From the NCBI GenBank assembly GCA_964019425.1, contig OZ025808.1, forward strand, positions 992,001-1,056,000: 64,000 nucleotides of DNA. The letters run 5' to 3'. Position numbers and translations under genes: made by a program. Positions 32,343-41,993 of the stretch are shown in pieces; position 1 is the first letter of the stretch; every line of letters starts with the position of its first letter. Source of the DNA: Flectonema sp. DT1601 (lineage: Eukaryota > Euglenozoa > Diplonemea > Diplonemida > Diplonemidae). The notes below the pieces were generated by a model, which did no database searches, was not told the DNA's origin, and saw only the letters and a program-made list of their open reading frames with translations.

Positions 32343-32391
32343 AGCTTTTATGATTGAAAGTATCGAAAAAGAGATTGAGGCAACTAAATAA
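30977..32391 (+). CDS. TPR-repeat protein, four exons
   Basis: Exons 30977-31021, 31102-31257, 31345-32266 and 32345-32391 join to a 389-residue frame. Introns are 80, 87 and 78 bases long, all GT...AG, and each ends in an A-rich stretch plus ACAG. The protein begins MTKAGRIRTESMIDR, continues LSEGFELWDRDYMLGALRL, and has at least five tetratricopeptide-like helical pairs from about 50 to 360 (for example DDAIVAYEAAITARPLFVAA and KALDIIDKALEIHPKAVL). TPR arrays bind other proteins; the partner is unknown. Acidic LESDPEEEEA lies between repeats. The leader is very short: a CTAACAG acceptor ends at 30,957, 19 bases before ATG. Exon joins were chosen because they keep frame and remove the poly-Lys readings of the A tracts. 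Confidence 0.85.
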
Positions 32392-33824
32392 AACTGTCAC
32401 GCACCGCTGAGTGTTATGTACTGCTTGTTGATGAAATAATGAGGGTTAAGTTTAGATTGGCAAATTCTGCTTCACGGCGACCAATTCGGGAGACACGAGA
32501 TGCCGTTCTGCTGCTCTCCCTTGTATATAGTGTTCGCAATAATTTATTTAGTCTGTGCACCTTACTTTTGTTTCCCCAAACCCTTTTCCCATTTTTTTTG
32601 TTTTAAAAAAAACCTTTTCGACTTTTTTTTACTTGTGTCCATGAAAATAACGAATTTCTTTCCCTTTTTTTTTTTTCCACCCCCCACCTTTTTTTCCCCC
32701 CCCTTCTCCATCCCCCTCTTCAAAAAACGGGGGAAAAAAAAAAAAAAAAAATAAGGAAGAAGAAGGAACACATTATGTCATGAACATGAAGGAATATGTG
32801 TTAAATATCCGAATCTGGTCACCCAGAAGGGACAGCTACACGGCTAAGTTCAATTCGAATTTTAAAAAAATAAAATATATAAGTGGAATAGTATTTCCCT
32901 CGCTTCTCCCCTCTTTTTTATTTTTTTTTTAATTCCCCCCCCTTCCATCCTTTTAATCGTTGTGCTGACTTTGTTTCTCTTTCGCTTTAGACTACTGGGC
33001 GATGGAAAAAAAAAAGTGTGGAAAACTGGGTGGGGAAAAAAAAAAAAGAAGAGAATTTAAGGTGAGAAATCGACCTACCTGGAGTCTTGTTGCAAAGTTT
33101 GCCTCCCTGTGAACGAGTGGTCATTATCTGGAGTGAAGTTATTTAATGGAAGAAAAAGAGAGGAGGGGGAAAGAGGAAGGAAAAAGAAGGGGAAAAAACA
33201 AAAAATGAACAAAAAAAAAAAAAAAAAAAGTGGAAACCTGCGAATATTAGCTATACATTTGGCTTGCCTAGCTTAACAGAAAAAAAAAAAATTAAAAAAA
33301 AAAACATGCGATTGAAAAAAAGAAAAACAAAAGAGCTTGGATTGATATTTCAAGCTTGCGGCTCAGTGACGAGTACAAAAGTGAACGGGGGCAAAGTCGA
33401 ACCCCCCAGCTCTCCATCTCTTTTACCTACTGTAGGGTGGGTTTGAGAGATGGAAAAAAAAAAAAAAAAAGAAAAAAAAAAAGCTGCCCAATACTAAAGA
33501 GAAGAAAGAAAAGAACGGGAAAAAAAATGCGAGATGATAAAAAGAATATTAGAGAGAGAAGAAGAAAGTGTACAACTCGTAGCTCTGATCTTTTCATGAT
33601 TTTTACCTTTGTTTCCCTTGTACTTCGTCGACCTTATGGGAAAAAAAAAAAAGACGATCTTCCCACAACCCGAACACTTAATAAAATTCAGTAATATGAA
33701 TTATCCACAAAACAACAAAAAAAAAAAAAAAAAAATGGAACCAAACAAAGTTAAAATCGGTGACACTGAAGAATGACTTTTAATTTCTTTCATTCACAGG
33801 AACACAAAGTATGTCATTAAAGAA
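32392..33824. other. intergenic region, purine-rich tracts
   Basis: No gene seen. C/T-rich 32,680-32,720 and long A/G-rich strand asymmetry at about 33,150-33,510 (GAAAAAGAGAGGAGGGGG-like). The acceptor TTCATTCACAG ends at 33,799 before the phosphatase-like gene. A short out-of-frame upstream ATG lies at 33,811. Confidence 0.55.
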
Positions 33825-34703
33825 ATGTCATCAGAAAGTGATATCAAACTTTTAACCAAAACGGTTAATGCAATTCGTCAAACTGGAAAATCACTTTCTG
33901 ATTCTGATTCGATCGCTGTTGTTAATTTAGCAAATCAACACCTGAAAACATCATTGTCTGATATGCTCGATTTGTCATCACCTGAAACATACGTCTTTGG
34001 TTGCATCAGAGGTGATATAAAAAGCCTTTTAATGCAACTCCGAGAAATTGAGAATAAGAGCAACGAATCTCCAACATTCATCTTTTTAGGAAACTTCACG
34101 GGTCGTGAGAAAAACTCAATTGAAGTAACGGTACTGCTATGCTGTCTTCAGTTGCTGCATCCAAAACAATATTTTGTTCTAAAGGGAAGGTATGAAACTT
34201 CTCAAATGAGTAGCATCTACGGAATCAGCAGAGAGGCAACAAAACGTAAAACACCTGAGATTATCAAACCTATATTAGATTACTTTGATAGGTTACCAGA
34301 GTGTGCCAAACTCAACCAGGAGGTTTACTGCACGAGTCTCGGTATTCGTAATCAATCGTGTGATCAGAAAGATCAGCAACTATGGAACGAATACTCTCCT
34401 GACATTGCAGGATGGAATCTTTCTACAGAAGATAATCAAATATTTACTTTTGGAAATGATATTCTAAATCAATTTCTTAGTGACGTTAACTGTTCATTGT
34501 GTCTTAGCTGTGCAAGAACACCTCCTTCTAACTACCGTAGTTATGATTACACACATCCAATGTTGTCTTTGTGGTCAAACTGTACTGACATAAGTGAGTT
34601 TAATAATCCTTCAGCTGTTTTAGTGGTGCGGCAGTCAGAACCAAAGTTTGTTGTAAATACTTACGACAGGAAGGGTGGATTGATAATAAGTGAGCTGACT
34701 TAG
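33825..34703 (+). CDS. PP1-like phosphoprotein phosphatase homologue, catalytically dead
   Basis: A 292-residue protein that aligns along the PPP catalytic core: TYVFGCIRGDIKSLL corresponds to the GDxHG motif, FLGNFTGREKNSIEV to GDxVDRGxxSxE, LKGRYETSQMSSIYG to RGNHE...IYG, and IFTFGNDILNQFL and LWSNCTDISEFNNPS to the PP1 C-terminal blocks. Every metal- or phosphate-binding residue I can place is changed: Asp to Cys60, His to Arg62, Asp to Asn90, Asn-His to Arg122-Tyr123, and the later CHGG and AHQ histidines are also missing. The fold should remain, so it is probably a pseudophosphatase acting as scaffold or regulator. Clean open frame and normal codon use argue against a decayed gene. Confidence 0.85.
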   Translation: MSSESDIKLLTKTVNAIRQTGKSLSDSDSIAVVNLANQHLKTSLSDMLDLSSPETYVFGCIRGDIKSLLMQLREIENKSNESPTFIFLGNFTGREKNSIEVTVLLCCLQLLHPKQYFVLKGRYETSQMSSIYGISREATKRKTPEIIKPILDYFDRLPECAKLNQEVYCTSLGIRNQSCDQKDQQLWNEYSPDIAGWNLSTEDNQIFTFGNDILNQFLSDVNCSLCLSCARTPPSNYRSYDYTHPMLSLWSNCTDISEFNNPSAVLVVRQSEPKFVVNTYDRKGGLIISELT

Positions 34704-34987
34704 AAGACACGATTCTTCTGTTAGAAATTCCGGTGATGAAATTACTACAGTTTGTGATATAAATCAATAATCGTTCTTTTTGTGATAACCTTGTCGTTCC
34801 CTTTTGTTAGATCTGTTGGCATTATCGTTTTCCAACGAGAGCTTCCGAAATTCTATCCATAAAGACAGATTACAACACTAAGTGTCTTACTGCCCTCTAA
34901 TACACTGATGTCTGTTGTTAATTCTGATGAGTTATTATTTCTCGGCAGTTGATAGTATCAATCTATTCCTAAAACAGTAATAACAAA

Positions 34988-35602
34988 ATGAAGGAGGGCG
35001 AAACCTTCGATGGTACTGCAGACGAAAACGGAAAACCACACGGATTTGGTAGACTTGAATACGCTAACGGAGTCTACAACGGGGATTTCAAACATGGTGA
35101 ATTTCATGGACGAGGTAAACTAGTACTGAAGAATGGACACACATACGATGGGCAGTTTAAAAATGGAAAACAAGACGGAGAAGGACACATGATTAAAGGA
35201 AATGTCACCGTAAAAGGAACCTTCCGATGCGGAAACCCCCATGGACACTGCATCGAACGAAATGAAATCGAAGGTTGGGAATACTGCGGCAACCTCGATT
35301 ACGGAATACGAGATGACTACGGTGAGATGACATACTTTTCTCCTCATCCGAAAGCAGGAGAGGTCTACTCGGGATTCTTTTTTCGTGGTGAGCTGTCTTG
35401 TACTTCAGGACGACTCACTGTAGGTGGAAGGGAGTTCACTGGAAAATTACACAACGGAAAATTCCGCGGAATAGTTGAAATTAAAGAACCAAATGGTGTC
35501 TGCAGTAAAGCAATCTTCGAAAGAGGAGTCCAACAGCAGGTTTACTCAAAGAAACGTCCTTCACAATCAACTGACAGGGCTGCCATGTATGCAACTGACT
35601 GA
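34988..35602 (+). CDS. MORN-repeat protein
   Basis: A 204-residue protein with at least four MORN repeats in the first 90 residues (GETFDGTADENGKPHGFGRL, VYNGDFKHGEFHGRGKL, TYDGQFKNGKQDGEGHM, and a diverged one) and weaker ones to about 185 (EFTGKLHNGKFRGIVEI). MORN arrays bind lipids or organise cortical and flagellar structures. No transmembrane part or fused domain. The acceptor CTAAAACAG ends at 34,977, 10 bases before the ATG. Confidence 0.88.
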   Translation: MKEGETFDGTADENGKPHGFGRLEYANGVYNGDFKHGEFHGRGKLVLKNGHTYDGQFKNGKQDGEGHMIKGNVTVKGTFRCGNPHGHCIERNEIEGWEYCGNLDYGIRDDYGEMTYFSPHPKAGEVYSGFFFRGELSCTSGRLTVGGREFTGKLHNGKFRGIVEIKEPNGVCSKAIFERGVQQQVYSKKRPSQSTDRAAMYATD

Positions 35603-36669
35603 GAAAAACTTCACACTCAGAGGCTGACTTATAAGTGAGATACCTCAGGGAACCACTATGTTTGAAAATAAAAAAAAAAATAGGCAATGTAGACGGTTTG
35701 AAAGAAAAAAAAAGAAATACTGCACGGACAATAATGTTCTGTGAAAATTTTACTTTTGCCTTTTCCCCCCCCCTTTTTGAGCTTGAAAATGCAGTATCAA
35801 ATTACCCCCTTCTTCCCCCCTTTCCTCCCTCCCCGAAGGGCAGTTTATCAACTCACTTAAGTATTACCATATTTAAGAGAGTTTTGCTCTTCTTGTTTAA
35901 TATTGTTTTTGTTATATGCTGTAAGTACACAACAGGTGTTGTGATTGAATTACCGCGTGAAACCACAAACCAGCTCACATGATATTTCATTGCTATATAA
36001 GTGTTTTTGGTGTTCCGTACACCGGTTGTATATCTGAAATGAAAGGGGAAAAAAAAAAAAAAAAAAATGGGGTCGGGTGTATCGTGATCATTTTAGGCTT
36101 CGTTTTCTCTCACATTCAATTTCGAATTTCTGTGTGCGTGCGGTCCAGGACGAGGGGTAAACACTCAGTTTTATGTGATGCAACCCTTGAATGTCCTCTT
36201 AATCGATTCTTTAAAATCTTTTTGTTTTGTTGTATATTTTTCTTTTTCTTTTTTTTTTTTTTGCACCGACAAAGTACTATTCAGATTAAGAGCCGTCTTA
36301 TTTATGGTCAGAATGTTATCACTTTCTCCACGCGCTCAGTAATACTGTTTGCGATCTATAAAAATATAAGGCTTCATCTGAATGGTTTTCTTTGTTTAGG
36401 AAGGTAGTTTTGCGATTGGTGGTAAGAAACAATTCTTATAAAAAGAAGTACAGCACTCTCAAAAATACGGAAAACAGATTATTAATCAGTGTGCATTTAT
36501 TTCCCCCCTTTCCAACAGGTAATTAAGATGCCTTCAACGTAAGTTAAGCATCACACCTAGTCACTGTGTATAAAACTAGTGTTACATTATCGTTTTGTTG
36601 TTTATGATTTTACGTACATCATTCAAACAGTTAACCCTGATTCTAACAGGTAATTATGATGTTTTCAAC
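35603..36669. other. intergenic region with repeat pieces and leader duplication
   Basis: No gene seen. 35,745-35,830 shares TTTTGAGCTTGAAAATGCAG and CAGTATCAAATTA with 3,833-3,870. 36,277-36,385 is an inverted-end element. 36,514-36,545 is an imperfect copy of 36,645-36,676, the leader and start of the next gene. Confidence 0.55.
36277..36385. mobile_element. short element with inverted ends, copy 2 (MITE-like)
   Basis: The left end CTATTCAGATTAAGAGCC pairs imperfectly with the right end AGGCTTCATCTGAATGG. The right end is identical to 23,692-23,708, and the left end to 11,288 and 51,877 over 14 or more bases. It has no coding capacity. Related to plain DNA-transposon derivatives by shape only; no transposase is present in the window. 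Confidence 0.5.
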
Positions 36670-38223
36670 ATGAGTTGTGTCCCATCATCCAGAGGATGTA
36701 TTACCAACTGCTCTGATTGTTTATTTCTGTTGGAATACGAGACAGGTGGATTCTGGTCATTCCGAGGAGGAGAATGGGAAATATTAAAAAAAGGTCCAGA
36801 GAAAGTGATAACGATAACAGTGTCAGTCGATAGCGAGTATCTCTTTGCTGTAGTAGAAGGGGGTGAGTTGGCTTCGTATGATATAGGAAACAACTCGTGG
36901 ATTGGTGAGATGCTGGTGTTGCCAAATATTTGTTCATTTTCACGCAACCATCCACCTCAGCTTCACAGTTTATCAATTGATCAAATAACATTTTGTATGG
37001 GTCATGGTAGTGCTGTTACTCTTCATTTGGATAAACTTTGGCCGAGAGAGTCTCACGATCAATTTTTTGACGTCGGATTTTCATCAAATTTATTCCGCAA
37101 GCAACTTGTTCTGTTTGGTGGTATTCAACACAATACAAAAACTGAATCAAACCTTATATCATCATTCTCTGGACGTTCATGGAATAAACAGTTTTGTGGT
37201 GGATCGTTACCAGAACCAAGACGAGAACACTCTGCGGATGTAATTGGAGATCTACTTGTTGTTGTTGGTGGACGATCTGGTTGTTTGTTACTTCAAAACG
37301 CATTTACTCTTAATCTGCTTACTCTAACTTGGAGGTCATTGGTACTGACTCATCCTTTTGACAGCCCACGGTCAGGTCACTTTCTTGGATTTGTTAGCGT
37401 TCCTTCCCGTCGGTGTAAATCTCGTACTCCTGCTAGCCACCTGCTGATGATTGACTTCGCGAAGGGGGATCCTGAAATACTTCTGAAGCCATTTAAATCA
37501 TCAAAATCTATAAAAAAAAAGCAAAAAAAAATTATACCGAGAAAACCTCAAGTTCGAATCCCTGTCAAAACACCAACTGTGTGGAAAGTTGCGACATCAA
37601 GGGTCGGGACAGGAAGAGTATTTAGTAATCCTGGGCAACGCGAATATTCACAATCGACAGTACTACCACAATCCGATGTGTATAGTATTTCATCAAGACT
37701 ATCTACAAAGAGACAAGGTAACTGCAGCAGGACTGAAACTGCATATAAACAGCTGTTTGAATCGGGTTCATGGCCACGTGTTGAAGCTGACGAGGAACAT
37801 GCTACTCTTGACAGGCTGTATTATCAGCATCCAGAGTTAAAGAAACTCCAGAGATCAGTCCTACGAATGAAATGGATACCTCAGGAACAACCAAAGATAA
37901 TTGGAGAAGAACAGCTCACGGGACTTATTAGTAAATTGAATCCAGCGTTTCATCCTCGAGTACCTCCAAAACCTCGTAAGTGGTCTTCTGTTGATGAGGG
38001 ATTTCGGGAATCTTTTTATAACAGACTTTATAAAAGTGATGTTGAAAACAGAGCTAAAGCTAAAAAAAATTTGGAAAATGAAATTTATTATGGGGGATCA
38101 CATGTTGGTCGAGTGAGACCAGCGACTGCTCCGCAGAGAATAATACCAATGACTTTCATTGAAAAGGAAGAACCTACCACGACTAGAGAATCATTCTATG
38201 ATGGTTTATCTCATCCATCATAG
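36670..38223 (+). CDS. kelch-type beta-propeller protein with basic C-terminal region
   Basis: About 517 residues from the ATG at 36,670. Kelch-like blades are visible at about 145-235 (LVLFGGIQHN...FSGRSWNKQ; LLVVVGGRSG...LNLLTLTWRSL), with diverged blades before. From about 275 the protein becomes basic (SIKKKQKKIIPRKP) and then forms an unrecognised helical C-terminal half ending in RPATAPQR...FYDGL. The frame is open upstream from 36,595, but the acceptor TTCTAACAG ends at 36,649, which would remove the upstream ATG at 36,604. An out-of-frame ATG at 36,655 would remain. Kelch propellers mediate protein binding; the partner is unknown. Confidence 0.75.
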   Translation: MSCVPSSRGCITNCSDCLFLLEYETGGFWSFRGGEWEILKKGPEKVITITVSVDSEYLFAVVEGGELASYDIGNNSWIGEMLVLPNICSFSRNHPPQLHSLSIDQITFCMGHGSAVTLHLDKLWPRESHDQFFDVGFSSNLFRKQLVLFGGIQHNTKTESNLISSFSGRSWNKQFCGGSLPEPRREHSADVIGDLLVVVGGRSGCLLLQNAFTLNLLTLTWRSLVLTHPFDSPRSGHFLGFVSVPSRRCKSRTPASHLLMIDFAKGDPEILLKPFKSSKSIKKKQKKIIPRKPQVRIPVKTPTVWKVATSRVGTGRVFSNPGQREYSQSTVLPQSDVYSISSRLSTKRQGNCSRTETAYKQLFESGSWPRVEADEEHATLDRLYYQHPELKKLQRSVLRMKWIPQEQPKIIGEEQLTGLISKLNPAFHPRVPPKPRKWSSVDEGFRESFYNRLYKSDVENRAKAKKNLENEIYYGGSHVGRVRPATAPQRIIPMTFIEKEEPTTTRESFYDGLSHPS

Positions 38224-38455
38224 TACTCGACTTCTTTCTCTATTTCTTTTTACACTTAACTCAGGGGGATATTTATTTGTTGCTTTCCAGCTGCCTTGTA
38301 ATTTACACGTAGATAAATTAATTTTGTTGAATGAATTATTAATTTTTTGTTTTAAAACACGTAGAAATCTATCCATGAATGACATGGAGAGTTTCTTCTC
38401 TATTTCTTAACCATACTTTTAATAATAATAAAAAAAAAAGGTGATTATTAATAAA

Positions 38456-40693
38456 ATGTTGCGACTGTCTGTCTCTCTTCCGAGAGGGGCTTTCAGGGGT
38501 GGATTTCCGTTAGTAACCAGAAGATGGGCAACTGAAGTTCCGATTAACAGGCTAAGAAATATTGGTATTTCAGCTCACGTTGATTCCGGAAAGACAACCT
38601 TGACGGAACGTATTTTGTATTACACCGGAAAGATTAGCAAGATGCACGAAGTAAATGGCAGAGATGGTGTTGGCGCAGTAATGGACAGCATGAAACAAGA
38701 AAGACAAAGAGGTATCACAATCAAATCCGCAGCAACATTTAGTACTTGGAAGGAATGCTGGCTAAACATTATCGATACCCCAGGACATATCGACTTTACA
38801 GTAGAAGTTGAAAGGTCCTTGAGAGTCTTGGATGCAGCTGTCTTAGTCATTTGTGCTGTTGGAGGAGTGCAGTCACAAACAATCACAGTAGACAGACAAA
38901 TGAAAAGATATGATATTCCGCGTATTGTTTTTATTAATAAAATTGATAGAAAGGAAGCAAAGGATGTGAATGATCTCGTTGTTTCATTGAACGACAAACT
39001 TGGACTTAACCTTGCCTTGGTTTCCATTCCTGACGGATACGGTTTCAGTCCTACAGGTTGTAATGGAACAGTTGATATAATAAGAAGAAAACATATTAGT
39101 TATCAAGGTGATCAAGGAAATGAAATCATCGAATCAGAAGTACCTGAACACTTAATAAAGGAAGTCGAATCTGCCCGTACCACCCTCATAGAAAAGCTAG
39201 CAGACATTGACGATGTTGTTGGTGATAAGTTCCTTGAAGACGAAGAGCCAACCGTTGAAGAAATCCAGTCTGCCATTCGTCAAGGTGTCATTGATCGTAA
39301 ATTCTATCCCGTCTTTGTAGGAACTGCCAAGGCTAATATTGGTATCCAACCCATGTTAGATGGCGTTAATAAGTATCTACCTGACCCAACCGAAGTTGAA
39401 AATCGTGGAATCGTCGTTGAGGAAGACGTTGAAGAAACAGTCGTCTTAAAGAACGACCCAAAGGATGACTTAGTAGCGATGGCTTTCAAACTTGAGCAAA
39501 GAGAGGGTAAGAACCTTGCTTATGTTAGAGTTTATCAAGGAACTCTCAAGAAGGGTGACACAGTTAGACTTGCACCTCGTGGATCAGCTAATTGGAAAGA
39601 TGCAAAGACAGGAAAGGTGGTCAGACTTGTCAGAATCCACTCAGATGAAATAGAAGACGTCGACAGGATTCGATGCGGAGAAATTGCCGCCATCGAAGGA
39701 ATCGATTGCGCTTCTGGAGACACATTAGTAAATGCGAAACAGAAGACAATCATTTCTTGTGAATCCATATTCGTACCAGAACCAGTAATTTCTATTCAAC
39801 TCATCCCAAAAAGTCAAGGAAAGATTCAGGATCTCTTAGCTCAGCTGAAGAAGTTCGAGAAGGAAGATCCAACATTCCGAATGAACATCGACTCTGAGAC
39901 TAACGAATTAACAATATCAGGAATGGGTGAGTTGCATTTGGAGATCTTTATTGATCGTTTGAAAGATCTTGGTATTGATGTTGACAAGACTCCACCATTT
40001 GTTCAATTCCGTGAATACCTTCCATGCAAAGATGGTATTGAGTATGAATACAGGCACAAAAAGCAAACAGGAGGAAGAGGTCAGTTTGCTCAATTCTGTG
40101 GTTCTCTCAGTAACCTCGAAATTGAACTATCAAGTCGTGAAACAGGAGACATGTCTGTCTGTCTTAATAAACAACCTCGTCCTATTCTACCAGCAAACTT
40201 TATGCAAAGTATTCAAAAATCTTTTAAAGAGATTATCGCAAAGGGTCCTCTTCTAGGACTACCAGTATGGGGATTACAGATGACTGTTACTGGAGGACAA
40301 ACTCATGAAGTCGATAGTAGTGATGCTGCTTTTAATATCGCTGTCAAGGATTTTATTACTGAGAAGTTCGCACAGGAAAAAGGACATCTGCTGGAGCCTG
40401 TCATGTCTGTCGAAGCTGTCGGTCCGAAGGATTCCGATCGTGCGATAGCTGATTGCTTATGTCAAAGAAATGGTGACGTTTTAAAACAAGAGAGAGGACC
40501 AGTTGATTGCACTATCATAGCAGAAGTTCCTCTCCGTAATATGTTTGGATTCATTGGAGATCTTCGCTCTGTTACTGCCGGAACTGGTGAGTTTACTATG
40601 GAATATAGTCACCACAAACCAGTCATGTTTCACGAGTCGCAACAGATTATAGCAGACCGTAAGAAGGATCTCCTAGAGAGAAAGAAGAGATAG
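38456..40693 (+). CDS. GFM1: mitochondrial translation elongation factor G1
   Basis: GTPase that moves tRNA and mRNA on mitochondrial ribosomes. The 745-residue protein begins with an Arg-rich amphipathic presequence (MLRLSVSLPRGAFRGG). It carries the G1 motif AHVDSGKTT at about 40, the switch region RGITIKSAATF, DTPGHIDFTVEVERSLR, and INKIDR. Domains II-V follow, with the domain IV and V blocks GGRGQFAQF and LRNMFGFIGDLRS. Length is normal. The start is the ATG at 38,456; the frame is open a little further upstream but without another ATG. The EF-G1 versus EF-G2 choice rests on the EF-G1-like HEVNGRDGVGAVMDSM block. Implies a translating mitochondrion. Confidence 0.95.
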   Translation: MLRLSVSLPRGAFRGGFPLVTRRWATEVPINRLRNIGISAHVDSGKTTLTERILYYTGKISKMHEVNGRDGVGAVMDSMKQERQRGITIKSAATFSTWKECWLNIIDTPGHIDFTVEVERSLRVLDAAVLVICAVGGVQSQTITVDRQMKRYDIPRIVFINKIDRKEAKDVNDLVVSLNDKLGLNLALVSIPDGYGFSPTGCNGTVDIIRRKHISYQGDQGNEIIESEVPEHLIKEVESARTTLIEKLADIDDVVGDKFLEDEEPTVEEIQSAIRQGVIDRKFYPVFVGTAKANIGIQPMLDGVNKYLPDPTEVENRGIVVEEDVEETVVLKNDPKDDLVAMAFKLEQREGKNLAYVRVYQGTLKKGDTVRLAPRGSANWKDAKTGKVVRLVRIHSDEIEDVDRIRCGEIAAIEGIDCASGDTLVNAKQKTIISCESIFVPEPVISIQLIPKSQGKIQDLLAQLKKFEKEDPTFRMNIDSETNELTISGMGELHLEIFIDRLKDLGIDVDKTPPFVQFREYLPCKDGIEYEYRHKKQTGGRGQFAQFCGSLSNLEIELSSRETGDMSVCLNKQPRPILPANFMQSIQKSFKEIIAKGPLLGLPVWGLQMTVTGGQTHEVDSSDAAFNIAVKDFITEKFAQEKGHLLEPVMSVEAVGPKDSDRAIADCLCQRNGDVLKQERGPVDCTIIAEVPLRNMFGFIGDLRSVTAGTGEFTMEYSHHKPVMFHESQQIIADRKKDLLERKKR

Positions 40694-41223
40694 TCTGTTC
40701 TTCTTTCGACAATAAGAAAGTGTGACCTGCGATGATTACCAGAAGATTTCTTCCATGCCCTCACTTTTGTTTAGTGACGTCATTGGCTGTGTTATCTTCA
40801 TTCATGGAGTGCGATGTGTCTTTTTTTGAAGCGTATTCTTTATCCTTATTCATTTTTCGGTGGGAAAAAAAAAAAAAAAGAGTTTCAAGGGACAGCTTCT
40901 CACAATTCTACGTTTTGCGCTAACAAATATCGCACGGGGGTTCCTTTTAAGTAGTTCAGGAAAAAGAAAAATACATTGGCATTTTTTAAAAATTTTTTTT
41001 TTTAGAAGAAAAAAAAAAAAAAACAGAGAAAAAAAAAAAGAATAAATTTCTGTTGTAATTAACGAAAAAAAAAAAAAAGGAATTCATCAAATATAATGGC
41101 GCTGCTGCACCATCATCAACAAGCGAGCGATAAGACGTCTATCGTATCGTATTTTGTATTGCACAGTTTTGTGTTGAAATCATGACTATTAGTCTTCTAC
41201 AGAAATAACACTCACTCACTACG
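40694..41223. other. intergenic spacer
   Basis: No gene seen. A and T tracts. The acceptor TCTTCTACAG ends at 41,202, 21 bases before the next ATG. Confidence 0.6.
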
Positions 41224-41850
41224 ATGACTGAATTCTTTACTAGGTATTTATCAATAGTCAGAGAGGGTCACTCTGTGTTTGGTATGCTTCCAGGTTGCTA
41301 TGACGGATGGCTGCTTGACAGCGAAGATCAAATCCCAGATCCGTTTACTCGATCAGAGAGAGCGTTATCACTAGGGATGAGGATCGCAATGAATTTGTTT
41401 GTTAAGTATTGGGGTGATGTTGCTGTAACTTCTAATTGGTATCTAACAAAAAGAGAACATTGGGATTACCCAGTTGTGCGTGGTGTGTCGGATGCTGCTC
41501 TACTTTCAGCAGTCGGGATAGTTTTAAATCACACTGTGGGTTCTGCCAAAACGAAAGAAATTCTCCAAAACGACTGGAACACCGCCAGTGAAAACAGTTT
41601 TGAACGCAAACACGCTAAGATTGCTAAAATGTGGTCGTTTGCGATTACAATTTCGGGTTTTGCTTTTTTCGCATTTACGTTTACGACAGAACGGACACAA
41701 GACTGTCTCAAGGCTTGGTTGAAATCATTTGTAAAGGATGCTTTTATTATTGAACCTTTGACAACGTTGTGTATGATGACTCTTTCAGCCATCGTTAGAA
41801 GACCAGTTGGAGGTGTTTCATATAAGAAACGACCAACTCCATTAGAATAA
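41224..41850 (+). CDS. small multi-pass membrane protein, not firmly recognised
   Basis: 208 residues with about three hydrophobic segments: near 50-65 and 85-102 (weaker) and at 140-157 (SFAITISGFAFFAFTF), plus a final one at 172-190. PFTRSERALSLGMRIA and WLKSFVKDAFIIEPLTTL faintly recall the membrane part of polycystin/PKD1-like proteins, where similar blocks precede the channel helices, but the protein is far too short to be one. No signal peptide. The following gene lies only 143 bases downstream. A standalone fragment-like membrane subunit is the best description. Confidence 0.55.
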   Translation: MTEFFTRYLSIVREGHSVFGMLPGCYDGWLLDSEDQIPDPFTRSERALSLGMRIAMNLFVKYWGDVAVTSNWYLTKREHWDYPVVRGVSDAALLSAVGIVLNHTVGSAKTKEILQNDWNTASENSFERKHAKIAKMWSFAITISGFAFFAFTFTTERTQDCLKAWLKSFVKDAFIIEPLTTLCMMTLSAIVRRPVGGVSYKKRPTPLE

Positions 41851-41993
41851 TCTAACCTGTCTTGGTCATCTGGTGGTAACAAGACTTAGTGATGATAAGA
41901 GTCAACCATCTGTTACGTTGGTATTCTCAAAGTCTTTTTCTTATTCACAAAAAAACATTATAATATTATCTCACTCACAGATATCTCATCCTT

